A stretch of 64,000 nt of DNA from Alviniconcha marisindica. Its lineage: Eukaryota; Mollusca; Gastropoda; Provannidae. The position numbers and the translations under genes are program-made. The stretch is taken from assembly GCA_018857735.1 (NCBI GenBank), contig JABMCL010001555.1:938501-1002500 (forward strand), read 5' to 3'. This document shows positions 13,016-25,202 of the stretch, piece after piece (the stretch's first letter is position 1; the number at the start of each line of letters is the position of its first letter). The notes beneath the pieces were generated by a model. That model saw nothing but the letters and a program-made list of their open reading frames with translations, was not told the DNA's origin and searched no databases.

Positions 13016-13379
13016 TGCCTAAAAACAACCAACCAAAAAGGTTGTTAGGGGGCCTCGCCAAACTCATAATATTATCGATAAATATTGTGTCATTGGATTT
13101 GCTTTCGTCAGTTTGAAAAATTTGACCGCTTTTGGCTGCTGTACAGGCCCATTGTGCTTCGACGGTGAGTTTGTGCAACAGACTTCAGCGATTCGCCAGA
13201 AAAAGTTAGGCTACTCTCCCTTATGCGACATTCGCTGCAGACGACAGTAACTACCCCGTGCTGTTTTTTCGAGACTATTTTTTGCGCAACTCGTCTCAAA
13301 AGAGTCGATTTTTTGTGGTAGGTATAACGCTCAGTGGCTGGCCGCTTGATTGTCAAGAATATGAATAGTTCTAAATAAT

Positions 13380-14000
13380 ATCAACACTTATTTCCTTGAT
13401 GTTCTCTTAGAAACAGACGGTAAGACGTATTGAGGAAAGACTGATTTCCAATTTGCTAACACCATGCCGGCGCAAAAGCTCACCGTGACTGTCTCACCCA
13501 CCGGCTAACGTACCCGATACCCTCCAGCACAACTGACAGTAGGAAATCATCAAATTGGAACAACCTCCGAGTGGAATATTGAACTGGGCTACCACCCGGT
13601 TTTTGAACCGATCCAATCCTCACCGTTGCCACTCCCCCGCCGCTCCCTCCCCTTTCTATCTAGACTAAACCGGCCCCTCATCCCTCGCCTCACGACCGAC
13701 GCTGAATGACAGTGACACAGTCTTCAAAATGACGATAGGGGTCACCTAATGGAGAGAAAAAAGAAAGAAAGAAAAAGCGTTTTTGTTTTTTGTTTTTCTT
13801 TGGTTGTGTTTCAGTGCACCGGCTGCTGCCACTGGCAGTATGTTTCAGTGCACCGGCTGCTGCCACTGGCAGTATGTTTCTGCCCCTCCCTGTGTAACTC
13901 AGTTAAAGAAAACTGGAACATTTGTCCTAACAAATGTACACATTATTATTGTTAACACACACAGGCAATTAGAGTGAACGCCACGGAGAGGCACGGAAAA
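13380..14000 (+). promoter_or_regulatory. Putative promoter / 5' UTR region of the SIX6OS1-like gene
   Basis: GC and CpG content rise here relative to both sides (the stretch 13440-13720 contains GCCGGCGC, several CCG/CGG and CCCTCCC). It sits directly upstream of the start codon. A 35-bp direct duplication lies at 13808-13877. A short upstream ORF begins at 13464 (ATG in a CACCATGCC context, about 14 codons). No TATA box is obvious. The role is inferred from position and composition only. Confidence 0.35.
13808..13880. repeat. 35-bp direct duplication upstream of the start codon
   Basis: Two perfect copies containing TTTCAGTGCACCGGCTGCTG. Each includes a TTTCAG acceptor-like sequence, so 5' UTR splicing could use either. 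Confidence 0.85.
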
Positions 14001-14049
14001 ATGACTTCCAACACAGGCTCAGATCTAGACAGCCTTATTCATTCACTGG
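14001..14049 (+). CDS. SIX6OS1: SIX6OS1-like exon 1 (start codon)
   Basis: The ATG at 14001 follows GGCACGGAAAA. The exon encodes MTSNTGSDLDSLIHSL and ends in phase 1 at a strong GTAAGT donor (14050). This start is chosen because no in-frame upstream exon is visible, the local sequence is CpG-richer and promoter-like, and the short acidic/leucine N-terminus leads straight into the coiled coil of exon 2. Vertebrate SIX6OS1 also begins with a short SLD-rich segment, which is only suggestive. Confidence 0.55.
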
Positions 14050-14314
14050 GTAAGTTGTTTTAGATCTAAAATTGATTTTTAAATCCTCTTTTTTTCCCCT
14101 TCTTCTTCATCTTATTTTTTTTTTTAAACTGTAACAGAAATGCAGATGAAGAGTTTTGAACTAAAAATATCATTACCATTGAAGAAAACATGCAGTTATG
14201 TAAGTAAGTAGGTAAGTAAATTGGTGTTTTATGCCCAGTCAACCAGTGCAGTTATATCAGGGCGATTTGTGCAGTTACGTATGCTTTAAGTGTGTCATAT
14301 CACTGATGGAGGCA

Positions 14315-14396
<82 letters not shown>

Positions 14397-17251
14397 CTTT
14401 TTCAGAAGATATTCATTGAGTTACATTTCTTTTTCAGAATTTGAAAATCAGCAGTATGTCAAAATGATTGAAAAGGAAAATCAACGGAATCAGTGTGAGT
14501 ACACAAAGGGGCCAAAACAGTGCACAGTCACCCTTTAGGGAACACAGAATTTACCAGAGCACGAAACTGTATTGTAATATTTTGCTACTTTGTGTTAATT
14601 GATCTTGAAGAAAGAATTAATTAGATCGAAGTGTAGAAATTAAAAAATAAATAAATATGGAATTCTGTTTCCAATATTTCTGGTTAATAGTGTAAGATTT
14701 AGCTTAGATAAGCAGTTAAATACTTTCCACAGCCCCCCCCCCCCTCCAACTATAAGTGTTATGATTAAACAGCAGTAAACACTATTCTGCTATTCCATTT
14801 TCTCCCCCCCACCCCCCACAACCCCCTTACTCCTCCCTAAAAGGGGGTGGGGGAGAGGGGGTTAGTGCTGGACAATTAAGGTCACACACAACACAGTTTT
14901 CAACAAAGTACAATGGTAAAATCACTAACATTCACATATGTAAATATGAAAGGGTGAGTTGGAGTTGTTCCTCCATTGCTTGGTTTACTGTCAGTGCCAC
15001 ACTCTGTAGTATTGTTTTGACTGTATAATGCATGTATGGCTTCATTTCATTTCTGAATTAATTTGGTAGCTGTTAAGTCAGTTTTTTCCCTGCTAACTGC
15101 TTCATTGATCACTGGTCACACATCAGTCTGAATTGCTGTGACTTTGTGGATCGGTTATTTTACACAGACCTGGAATCCCAGGAAGAGGAGAAGATGACTG
15201 CAATCACAGAGCTGCAGGCTCGCATCACAAGCTTGGAGGCAGACACCAAAAGCAACCACAAACAGCTGGTTCACAACAAGAACACACTGGAAAGGTAGAC
15301 TGTCAATTTGAGTAGAAGGCCAGGAATTATTGGAATTAGAGTGTTTTATTAAACCAGTGTAGGTTCTCAAGTGTTGTGCTTGGACTTATTAATGGGTTAC
15401 TATAATCTTTACAATTTTCTTCTTCTTTTTTGATGGATAGTGGCTGCAAGTGGATTTATTGATGGGTTGTTAGGTACACGCATGTGTGTAGAGACAATAA
15501 TAACAATGTCACAGTGAATTGAAGTATTTTTATGAGGTGATATGGTGGTGTAACTAGGTGAATTTTATTGGATTGGTTGGTAGATTGGTAGAATATTTTT
15601 GTGTTTTAGGGATACAGACCACGTACTACTACTAGTTGTACAATTTGTTATTTAGTGGTTTGATGGGAGTATGCATTAGTAGGTAAGTTGGCAAATTTTA
15701 GTGCTGTGCTAGTGTCTGTAAAAGGTGTGCTTTATTATGTGCTAGATATATGTGCATGAATCTATAACCATAGGTGGCTGGTTGGTCACCAGCTTTGTTC
15801 ATTGGTTGAATGCTTACAATCTTAACTGCTTCTCTGGTTCAAAATGTTGCTCTTTTTTCCTATTTTTCTTTCTTTCTTTTTTTGCAGCTGATATCTTTAC
15901 TGGTTGAAAGAAAAGAAAGAAAATCTTTGATTTATGAATTAGGTAGTACAGTTTATCAAATGTTTATATATATATATAGTTATGGAAACATTTTGTTGTA
16001 TATATTTTTGCCTAGTTTTCTCATAAATTATGTAAATCAGTATTTGGTTTACTTCATTCAATTTGTTGATAATTACTGAGGTATTTTGTTGCTGATTTCT
16101 TTGCAGGATTAAACAAAACAAAATGTATAAATTATTACTGGTTTACTTCATACAATTTGCCATTCTGATAGCCCAGTTGTAGAGTACCAGACTCGTGATT
16201 GAAAGGTTGTGGGTTTGAGTCTCTGCAGGGGTGGCGGGAGAATTTTATTCTCCAGGATCAACTTTCTGTGCTGACTCTTGTTTCAGTATCTGTTCCACTC
16301 TGTATTCCTGCAGTATCACATAAAAGATCTCTGTCATTGTGCCAAAAATGCAGGTGGCAGGTTACAGCTAAACACACATGCACCCTATGTATAGTATGTT
16401 GCTTCAGATAAAGTGACACTGTAAACTGGTGCATGGTTGTATGGTGTACACAGAATGTGCGAAGAGATGGCAGCAGTTTCAGGTGGCACCAGCGATATAA
16501 CAAAGCAGTGCTGTGAGTATGCCACTTTGGATGATATTCAAAAAAATACGCTGTTTAAAGTCATTCATTCAGAGTTGTATACAACTAGAGCACAGTGGGT
16601 CTGCTCTTCTGAAGCATTTAGGGCTTATCTCAAGATGAGGTTTTTGAGAAGTGCTCATCAGTATAAGGTGCTTTGTTGGTGATTTTATGATTTGGTAAGA
16701 CATTGCTGAATCAGAATGTGTTGTTGTTGATTGCTTTTATATAGCGCTAGCGCTATTCTCTGCTCTTGAGCAGACTGGCTGTGCCGGCATGTGATTTTAC
16801 GTGAGTGACCACCTTTTTCTAGCACGTTTTTGAAAATCCAGCGATGTGGTGTCTTGGCATGTTCTGTGTACAGCCTACAACTATGCACCATGTCCCTTCA
16901 TGCAAAGCCACATATGTAAGGTGCATGCGTGTTTAGCTGTAACCACCACCAGCACTTTGGGCAGAATGACTAGGATTTTTTACATGCTACTGTAGGGTGG
17001 AATGGATACCAAAATAAGTCGGCACAGAAAGTTGACCCTGGAGAAGAAGATTCTCCTGCTGCTCTTGCAGGGACTCCAACCCATGACCTTTTAACCACGA
17101 GTCCAGTGCTCTGAATCTAATGTGTGCTGTCTGCTGTAGCCTGAAAAAGACCAAGTCTGTGCTGCAGGCCCATAGAGATGCGTTGAACAAGCAGCTGGAC
17201 ATGCTGCAATTTGAACATGATGAGCAGCAGTAAGTTACATGGGTGGAGGTG

Positions 17252-17298
<47 letters not shown>

Positions 17299-17432
17299 CA
17301 GTTTCACTTTGTATACATATATTTACAGTATTTAATACTGTGTGTGTGTTTGTGAATGAATGTCACTGTGTTTGTGTGTGTGTTATGTGAATGTTTGTTA
17401 ATGTGTTTGTGTGTGTGTGTATGAATGTGTTG

Positions 17433-17482
<50 letters not shown>

Positions 17483-20400
17483 ATGTGAACTTATGTGTGT
17501 GTGAGAATTTATGTATGCATATGTTTAGGCATTAAAATGCATGCAATTCCAATTCTGCATCATTATGCATGGTACTGGTTCTGCTGCACATTTTAATCAG
17601 CTTTTCAGTGATGACAACAAAACAAAAAAACGCTGACTAAAACAAACTAAAAGACACACAAACACTCTTTTACTGTAAATTGTAGATACATCCTTACCAA
17701 TTCCTTGTGACTGACTCAGGCGTGAATTTGAGGAAACCCTGCAGATGTATGAAAACACCTGGATAGACTACGAAGCAAAGTACAAGTCGCTGGCCCTGTA
17801 CAAGACTCTGCTGGAGGTGGAGTCTGAACTGGCCCAGTCGCAAGCCAAGCTCACCAGGTGGCAGCAGCAGAAAAATGAACTGCAGGGCAAAATGCAGGCT
17901 GCCCAAGGTTGGATAGGTGTATGGATGGGTGGGATGAGTCACATATGGTTAATGGGTGGGTGGGTAGACTGACGGATAGGCTGGTGGATGGGTGGGTAAA
18001 TGGCTTGACTGATGGGTGGGTGGGTAGACTGATGGATTGGTAAATGGGTGAAATGATGGGTGGTTGGTTAGATTGATGGATGGGTTGGTGAATGGTTGGG
18101 TTGATGAGTGGGTGGGTAAATTGATGGGTGGGTTGGTTGGTAAATGGTTGGCTTGATGGGTAGGTTAGTAGATTGATGGATGGGTAAATGGCTGAAATGA
18201 TGGGTAGAGTGATGGATGGGTGGGTAAATGGACTAATGTGTGGGTGGGTAGATTGATGGGTAAATAGCCGGAGTGATGAGCAGGTGGGTAGATGACTGGA
18301 TGGGTAAATAGCTTGATTAATGGATGGGTGGGTACATGATGGGGAGATGGATGGATGGCTAGGGGGTGGGGGTGGATGCATTGCAGGATTAATGGATGGA
18401 GTGGTGGATGCATGGGCTGGTGTGTGATTGGGTAAATGGGTACTCTGTGGGTGGGTAAACAGCTGAGCTGATGGGTAATTACATGGGCGGGCTTGGGACT
18501 TGTTCAGCAGGTGTTAGATGATGACCAGTTGGATTGATCCAGTCTTGTTTGCTGGAAGGATCACTAAATCTGTTTTAAAATGTATTTGCTGCTTTCTTTG
18601 TGTTCTGCAGATGAACTCGACTTCAGGGACTGGCAGAGATTCTGCATCAAGATGTATCCTTCATATGCACAGAATCTTAAGAAAAGTAGAGACAGTTCTC
18701 CCCCTGAAGGCACTTACATAACAGTCTGTCTGCAGTCCCCACCGTGAGCTTTCTTAATCTTATCTGAAGCCTTTTGTCCTTTGCACATTGGGGATTTTCA
18801 TCAGCATGCAAGATTGCGAGCATGATTAACCAAACAATCTGGAGATTTCTGTTTGCCATACAGGTTAGAGGTGGGGGGCTGGGAATGCAAAATGGAGTGA
18901 TACACCCCCTCACCCCTGCTTTTTGATGGTTTCAGTTTTTTCCTTTTTGTTGAGACAATCTCCATGGTGTCTCCCTCCTTTTTTCCTTGTGAGAGACAAT
19001 CACTCACCCCCCCCCCCCCCCCCCCCCACACACCCCTCCTGTGTTTTTTTCAGGTTTATCTCTATGAGAGACACACTTCCAGACCTGTGTATGTTCCTTA
19101 CAGCAAGCCCAGTGCAGAGAAGAAAGTGAGTACTGCGATTATGAAAGAGGAGCTGCTGGCTGCTGTGAGAGAGAAAGAAGCTCTTCAGGCCAAGCTGAGA
19201 GAGATCAGTGAGAATAACACAACTGCTGTCGGGACTGCTTCTCAGGAGCCTGCTCAGGTCTCATAGTGCTCTTGTGTGTGTGTGCATGTATATGTGTTGG
19301 GGGGGGGGGGGGGTTACATCATATGTGACCAACAAAAAACAATGTCTCCAGTTGTGTGCATCATGTGTGACCAACAAAAACAGTGACACCCCCCCCCCCC
19401 AGCCCCCACCCCAACTGGCTCATTCTGTTTGCCCTTAAAGGGATTTTGCATTTGGAAGCATTGTTTTTGTATTTTATCAGCGAAAACACACTGACCCCTT
19501 CCTCTTGCATCCTGTCTTCGGTGCTGATTGGTTACAGTTTGGTGGACCGAAGCGATCGAGGCCAGAGCGGATAGCTGACCAGTGTTGAGTGCTTGCACTG
19601 TATTAACATCTGATTCCCCCCCCCCCCCCCCCCCCATCCCACCAAAAGGTTCAGAGCTAACTGGTCTAGATAGGCAATTGTCATTATGCTGGAATCACCG
19701 TGTCTGTCTGTATGGCATTGTTCTGAAGATGTCTTCTGAACTGCTAAATGTTTCATAACCGAACTTGGTTTGGTGGTGCCTGATAGTGGAATGGATTCTC
19801 GTGTGAAAAAAATGGATTGCTGTCTTCAAGGTCAAGGTGACAGTGAGGGCTTATATATAATCAGAATATGACTGTTTCTACTATAGCTTTTGAACTAATG
19901 ATTTGTTTGCAGTCAAACCTAGTTTACTCACAAGCCAGTGTGTCCAGTGGAAATACTGGATTGCTGTGGTGAAAGCCACAGGGAATGTTCAAAATTTCAG
20001 TTGAGGTTTGACTGGAAGATATCTTAGTTTGTAAACAAACTTGTTATGGTGATGCACCATCATAAGCTGGAGTGTCATGCGGAAAAAAAAAAAAAAGGGT
20101 TGCCATCTTCCAGGTCAAGGTGACAGTGAAGGCTCATGTATCTAATACAATACAATAACACTTTATTAATTTTAAAAAGGAAATGTGGTCATCTGCCATG
20201 GACAGATAGTAAACAAAACAAAACAAAGTAAGTATATACTTACACTATTTCACTCACTTACTTAGAATAAAAACTTAATAAAATCAGATAAATATGACTG
20301 TTTCTACTATAGCTTCTGAAGTAATCCTTTGTTTTTTCCATTGTAGCTTCTGAACTAATTCTTTTGCAATCAGAATCGGTTTGCATATCATTTCAGAACA

Positions 20401-23400
20401 TGGAGACAGATGAGACGGAGACAGAGACATCCAGCAAAGAAGCCAGTGAAGACAGTGTGACCGAAGAGGACAAAACGATGATGGGAGCAGGAGATGGGGG
20501 TGATACTTCCTTGACTCTGATACAGAAGTACCCTTTGCTTTTCAATTTCTTTCTACTGATCCTCTTTCTCTTGCTTGAGTGGGTGTGTGAACGTGACCGT
20601 GTCCAGCACTACATGTTTGACCCTTATACCTGTCCTCTGCACACTTATTGAAATATTGGTTTTGTGGGTGTGCTGAGTTGACGCTGTGTACTAAACAGCT
20701 TGTATTTCTTCCTTACGCCAGTCTGATGCACATTTGAAGGAAAGGTTGGTTTGTGTGGGTGTGCAAAAGTGACCCTGCATGCTATGCACATCATTTTTTT
20801 CACCCTTACTGCAGCCATCCATATATTTAAAGGAAAGATTGGTTTGTGTGAGGTTGTGAAGGTGGCCGTGCTTGCTAAGTACTTGATGGTTTGTGTGGAG
20901 TTGTGAAGGTGGCCGTGCTTGCTAAGTACTTGATGGTTTGTGTGAGGTTGTGAAGGTGGCCATGCTTGCTAAGTACTTGATGGTTTGTGTGGAGCTGTGA
21001 AGGTGGCCATGCTTGCTAAGTACTTGATGGTTTGTGTGGGGTTGTGAAGGTGGCCGTGCTTGCTAAGTACTTGATGGTTTGTGTGGGGTTGTGAAGGTGG
21101 CCGTGCTTGCTAAGTACTTGATGGTTTGTGTGGGGTTGTGAAGGTGGCCATGCTTGCTAAGTACTTGATGGTTTGTGTGGGGTTGTGAAGGTGGCCCTGC
21201 TTGCTAAATACTTGATGGTTTGTGTGGAGTTGTGAAGGTGGCCCTGCTTGCTAAGTACTTGATGGTTTGTTGTTTGGGGTTGTTGAAGGTGGCCATGCTT
21301 GCTAAGTACTTGATGGTTTGTGTGGAGTTGTGAAGGTGGCCATGTTTGCTAAGTACTTGATGGTTTGTGTGGGGTTGTGAAGGTGGCCATGTTTGCTAAG
21401 TAGTTGATGGTTTGTGTGGGGTTGGTGGCCCTGCTTGCTAAGTACTTGGTTTGTGTGGAGTTGTGAAGGTGGCCATGCTTGCTAAGTACTTGATGGTTTG
21501 TGTGGGGTTGTGAAGGTGGCCATGCTTGCTAAGTACTTGATGGTTTGTGTGGAGTTGTGAAGGTGGCTGTGCTTGCTAAGTACTTGATGGTTTGTGTGGA
21601 GTTGTGAAGGTGGCCATGCTTGCTAAGTACTTGATGGTTTGTGTGGGGTTGTGAAGGTGGCCATGCTTGCTAAGTACTTGATGGTTTGTGTGGGGTTGTG
21701 AAGGTGGCCGTGCTTGCTAAGTACTTGATGGTTTGTGTGGGGTTGTGAAGGTGGCCGTGCATGCTAAGTACTTCGTGTTTCACCCTCTGCACACTTATTC
21801 AAAGATTGATTTTGTTAGTGTGCAAATTTGACGTTGAGTCTTGGGCAGTTCATGCTTCATTCACCCTTACACCAACCCAATGTACATCTGAAGGAAAGAC
21901 TGGTTTGTGTGGATGTGGGACCATGCTTGCTATGGGCTTCATCCTTATGCCAGCCCTCTGCATATTTTAAGAAAGATTCACCCACTGCACAGCTAAAGGA
22001 AAGACTGGTGTATGTGGATGTGGGAAAGCAACCATTCATGCCGCACGTTTCATTTTTTGCCTTTATGCCAGCCCTCTACACATTTTAAGACAGATTCACC
22101 CATTGCACAGCTAAAGGAAAGATTGGTGGGAGTGGATGTGGGGAAAATGACCATGCATGCCGCACTTTTCAGTTTTTGCCTTTATGCCAGCCCTCTACAC
22201 ATTTGAAGAAAGATTCACCTAATGCTCATCTGAAGGATTGATTAGTTTGTGTGGATCTGCGAAAGTGGCCACACATGATAAGCTTTTAAGTTTTTACCCG
22301 TGTACCAGCCCTCTGCACATTTAAAGGAAAGATTGGTTTGTGTTGGTGTGTGGAGGTGGCCATGTGTGCCAAATGTTTTGTGTTTCACTCATATAGTTGT
22401 ACATTTCCTCTGCACGTTTACTGAAAGACTGGTTTTGTGTGAATGCTCAAAAGTGACTGCAAGTTACTGACATTTTTTTTTGGTTATTGTTTTTAATTGC
22501 ATTTGTGTGGTCATTTTTGGCAAGAAATAGGTTTGGTGCATTTTCTTGGTTCCAGCTAAAATTATGTTGAAACTATTTTTGTGTCTACCATACATATATA
22601 TGAACATTGCACTCTGATACAAGTGTAAATTGATTCATGAAAGAGTAATCACTATATTGCTTTTTTTTAAAAACATGTACATGTTCACCAGCCACTTCTC
22701 TTCTTTGTTCTATAATCATGTATAATATATTCTGCTATCACTGTCAGAAGATGGTATGTTTCTGAAATTGTATTTTTTTAATTTGTATTTAAATGTATAG
22801 ATCACCTTCAGTGTAAACCGACTGCTCTAGCAATCATCAACAAATGTTGACCCAAACTAAGAAGATACAGAAAAATCCAAAACTGAAACCCAGACAAAGA
22901 ACAAAAACAATAGGGAACAAAGCTGTCAAGACAACCAGGTTTAATAATACAAAATTTGTGTATATGGGATATGTACAATTATACACAAAAGTCCACATAC
23001 TGTTACATTTAATTGTATTGAGAACCCAGATAGTATTATTTGTATATTTCGATTTTCCATTGGAAGTAGCCACTACCATCATATATTCTGATTGCTCTTC
23101 GACTGTTGTGTACTACCTGTATTTTGCATGCCATCTCTTATCAAAAAGCTGACTCTGATATGACCTGTGAGACTGACTTGGCATTAAAAACCACTTGGAT
23201 TAAAAACCACTTACATGCTTATCAAAAAGTAGACAGGAGATTTGTGAACGCTGTAAACATAAAATTTGGAGAAAAAGAACAAAAGGAAGAAAAGCCCTGT
23301 CATCGTGTTCCAACCCAGGAGTTGATCATGAGCCAGCTGCTTTCATCGGATTGCCAGTGCAGTGCGCTAACAAAGGAGCTACAGCCTCAGTGTCTTACCC

Positions 23401-25114
23401 CATTGAACATAAGTCGCTTGTTTGAAAGGTACATTGAAGGTGCTTTGCAGTGTGTAATTTATTTTTTAACTACAATAGATACTATGACAATTTTACTAAG
23501 GAAATGAATAAAGTGTTGAAATTCATTTTCTGTGTGTTGCATAATCTGTGTGCTGAAGTAATGTTCTTGCTGCTTCTGTTCTTTTTTTAATTGAATTTTA
23601 ATTTTATTATACATGTGCCAACTTTAATCTATGTAATGGCTCAGTCTGAAACTGCAGTGCAGAGTGCCTGAACTGTAATGGCTTCCAATAAGTGAACAGT
23701 AACCGATGCATAATTATTGTCACCAAATGCGAGTGTTATCACTGTCGTCAACAGCATGTATGTTTCGGACTGTTGCATATAGTAGTGTGTGATTACTGCC
23801 TTTGCTTTGTAACAGTTTTACATTGCTATTGTCGCAAATGGGAATTTCCCCATAGGGAGTTTGGGTTGCTAGTCTCAAATCAGTTCAGTTCACCTCAGTT
23901 CAAGATGGTATTTATGTACTCAGAAAAGCCCAGATGGTATTTATGTACTCAGAAAAGCCCATGTGTGCTCCACCTTGTCTCTTAAAAGTTCTCCCAATGT
24001 TGCCTTTGAAATGGTTCCAAAGTTTGAGTGACGATGGCCCTTTCGTCATACTTTCAAGGAGTTTTCAATAGTTGTCATTGAGCTTTCTCAAAGAAAGCAG
24101 GCAGCAGCAACAGAATTAAACTCTACCCAGCATTGTTTGATCCCAGCATTGGCAGATCTATCACAGAATTTTGACAGGACAGTGTTTTGTGCTGTGGGGA
24201 TCTTTAATAGCACGCATACCTCAGTTTTTAGTTTTTCATCTCGTCTGAAAAGCTAAAAACTGAGGTCTGAATAACCCTGACATAACCATCCTGATCGACT
24301 GGGTGTAAAGCATCAAGTTACTTACTTACATCTCATCTGAAGGACTAGACACTGAATCCACCACCCAGAGACTGAGGAGAGAGGTGAGAGAGAGGCTGCT
24401 GCCTGAACTACGATTTGAACCTCCAGTCCTAGTACTGTAACTGCTGACCACTTCCCTCATCTTTGGCATGTCATCAACAAACAGCCAAACCAAAAATTGG
24501 TCTGCCCATTAATTATCCTGAACAACATGACCAGTTGTAATAAAGCAGCTCTGATACAGGCAAACAATATTGACATAGACTCCAGGTTACTGATTTGAAG
24601 AAAAAAAGAAGTGTAAGAAGACTTGGGTAGAATTCCGTTGTAAGTTGTCAGCAAAGGAAAGAAAGTGAAGACTAGGAGTTGGATTAAACCAAGGTGGAAA
24701 TGAACATCAAAGAAAAAAAGAGCAAGTTCAGCAATTTTGCCTTGCAGCATATTATAGCAGCACCGTTTTGCAGTTCTCTCTGCTGCTTTTCCTGCAGAAG
24801 GGTTTTACCGACACTGTTCTTTCTTTCTGTGTTCCTGCCTTCTTTCCCTTTTCTTCCCTTATGGAGCATCATCTTCATCTGCCACTGTAGTGTGTTTTAC
24901 TGTTTTAAGTCTGCAATCCCTTTTCGTGTAAGTTGTGTGTAATGTGCAAAATAAAGAGCACTCGGCTGACTTCACACATAACAAGGAACGCTACAACAGA
25001 GACCTGAATCATTTGTGATAACTCACCTGGCATGCAAATAATAATACATCAAATCCACCAAGGTTGAGCATGCATGTGCACGCGCGCGCACACACACACA
25101 CGCACACACACATT

Positions 25115-25150
<36 letters not shown>

Positions 25151-25159
25151 ACATGTGCA

Positions 25160-25202
<43 letters not shown>

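Noticed and set aside
13108..13356. An 82-codon minus ORF upstream of the SIX6OS1-like promoter
   Set aside because: No recognisable motif or splice support; only its position suggests a divergent transcript.
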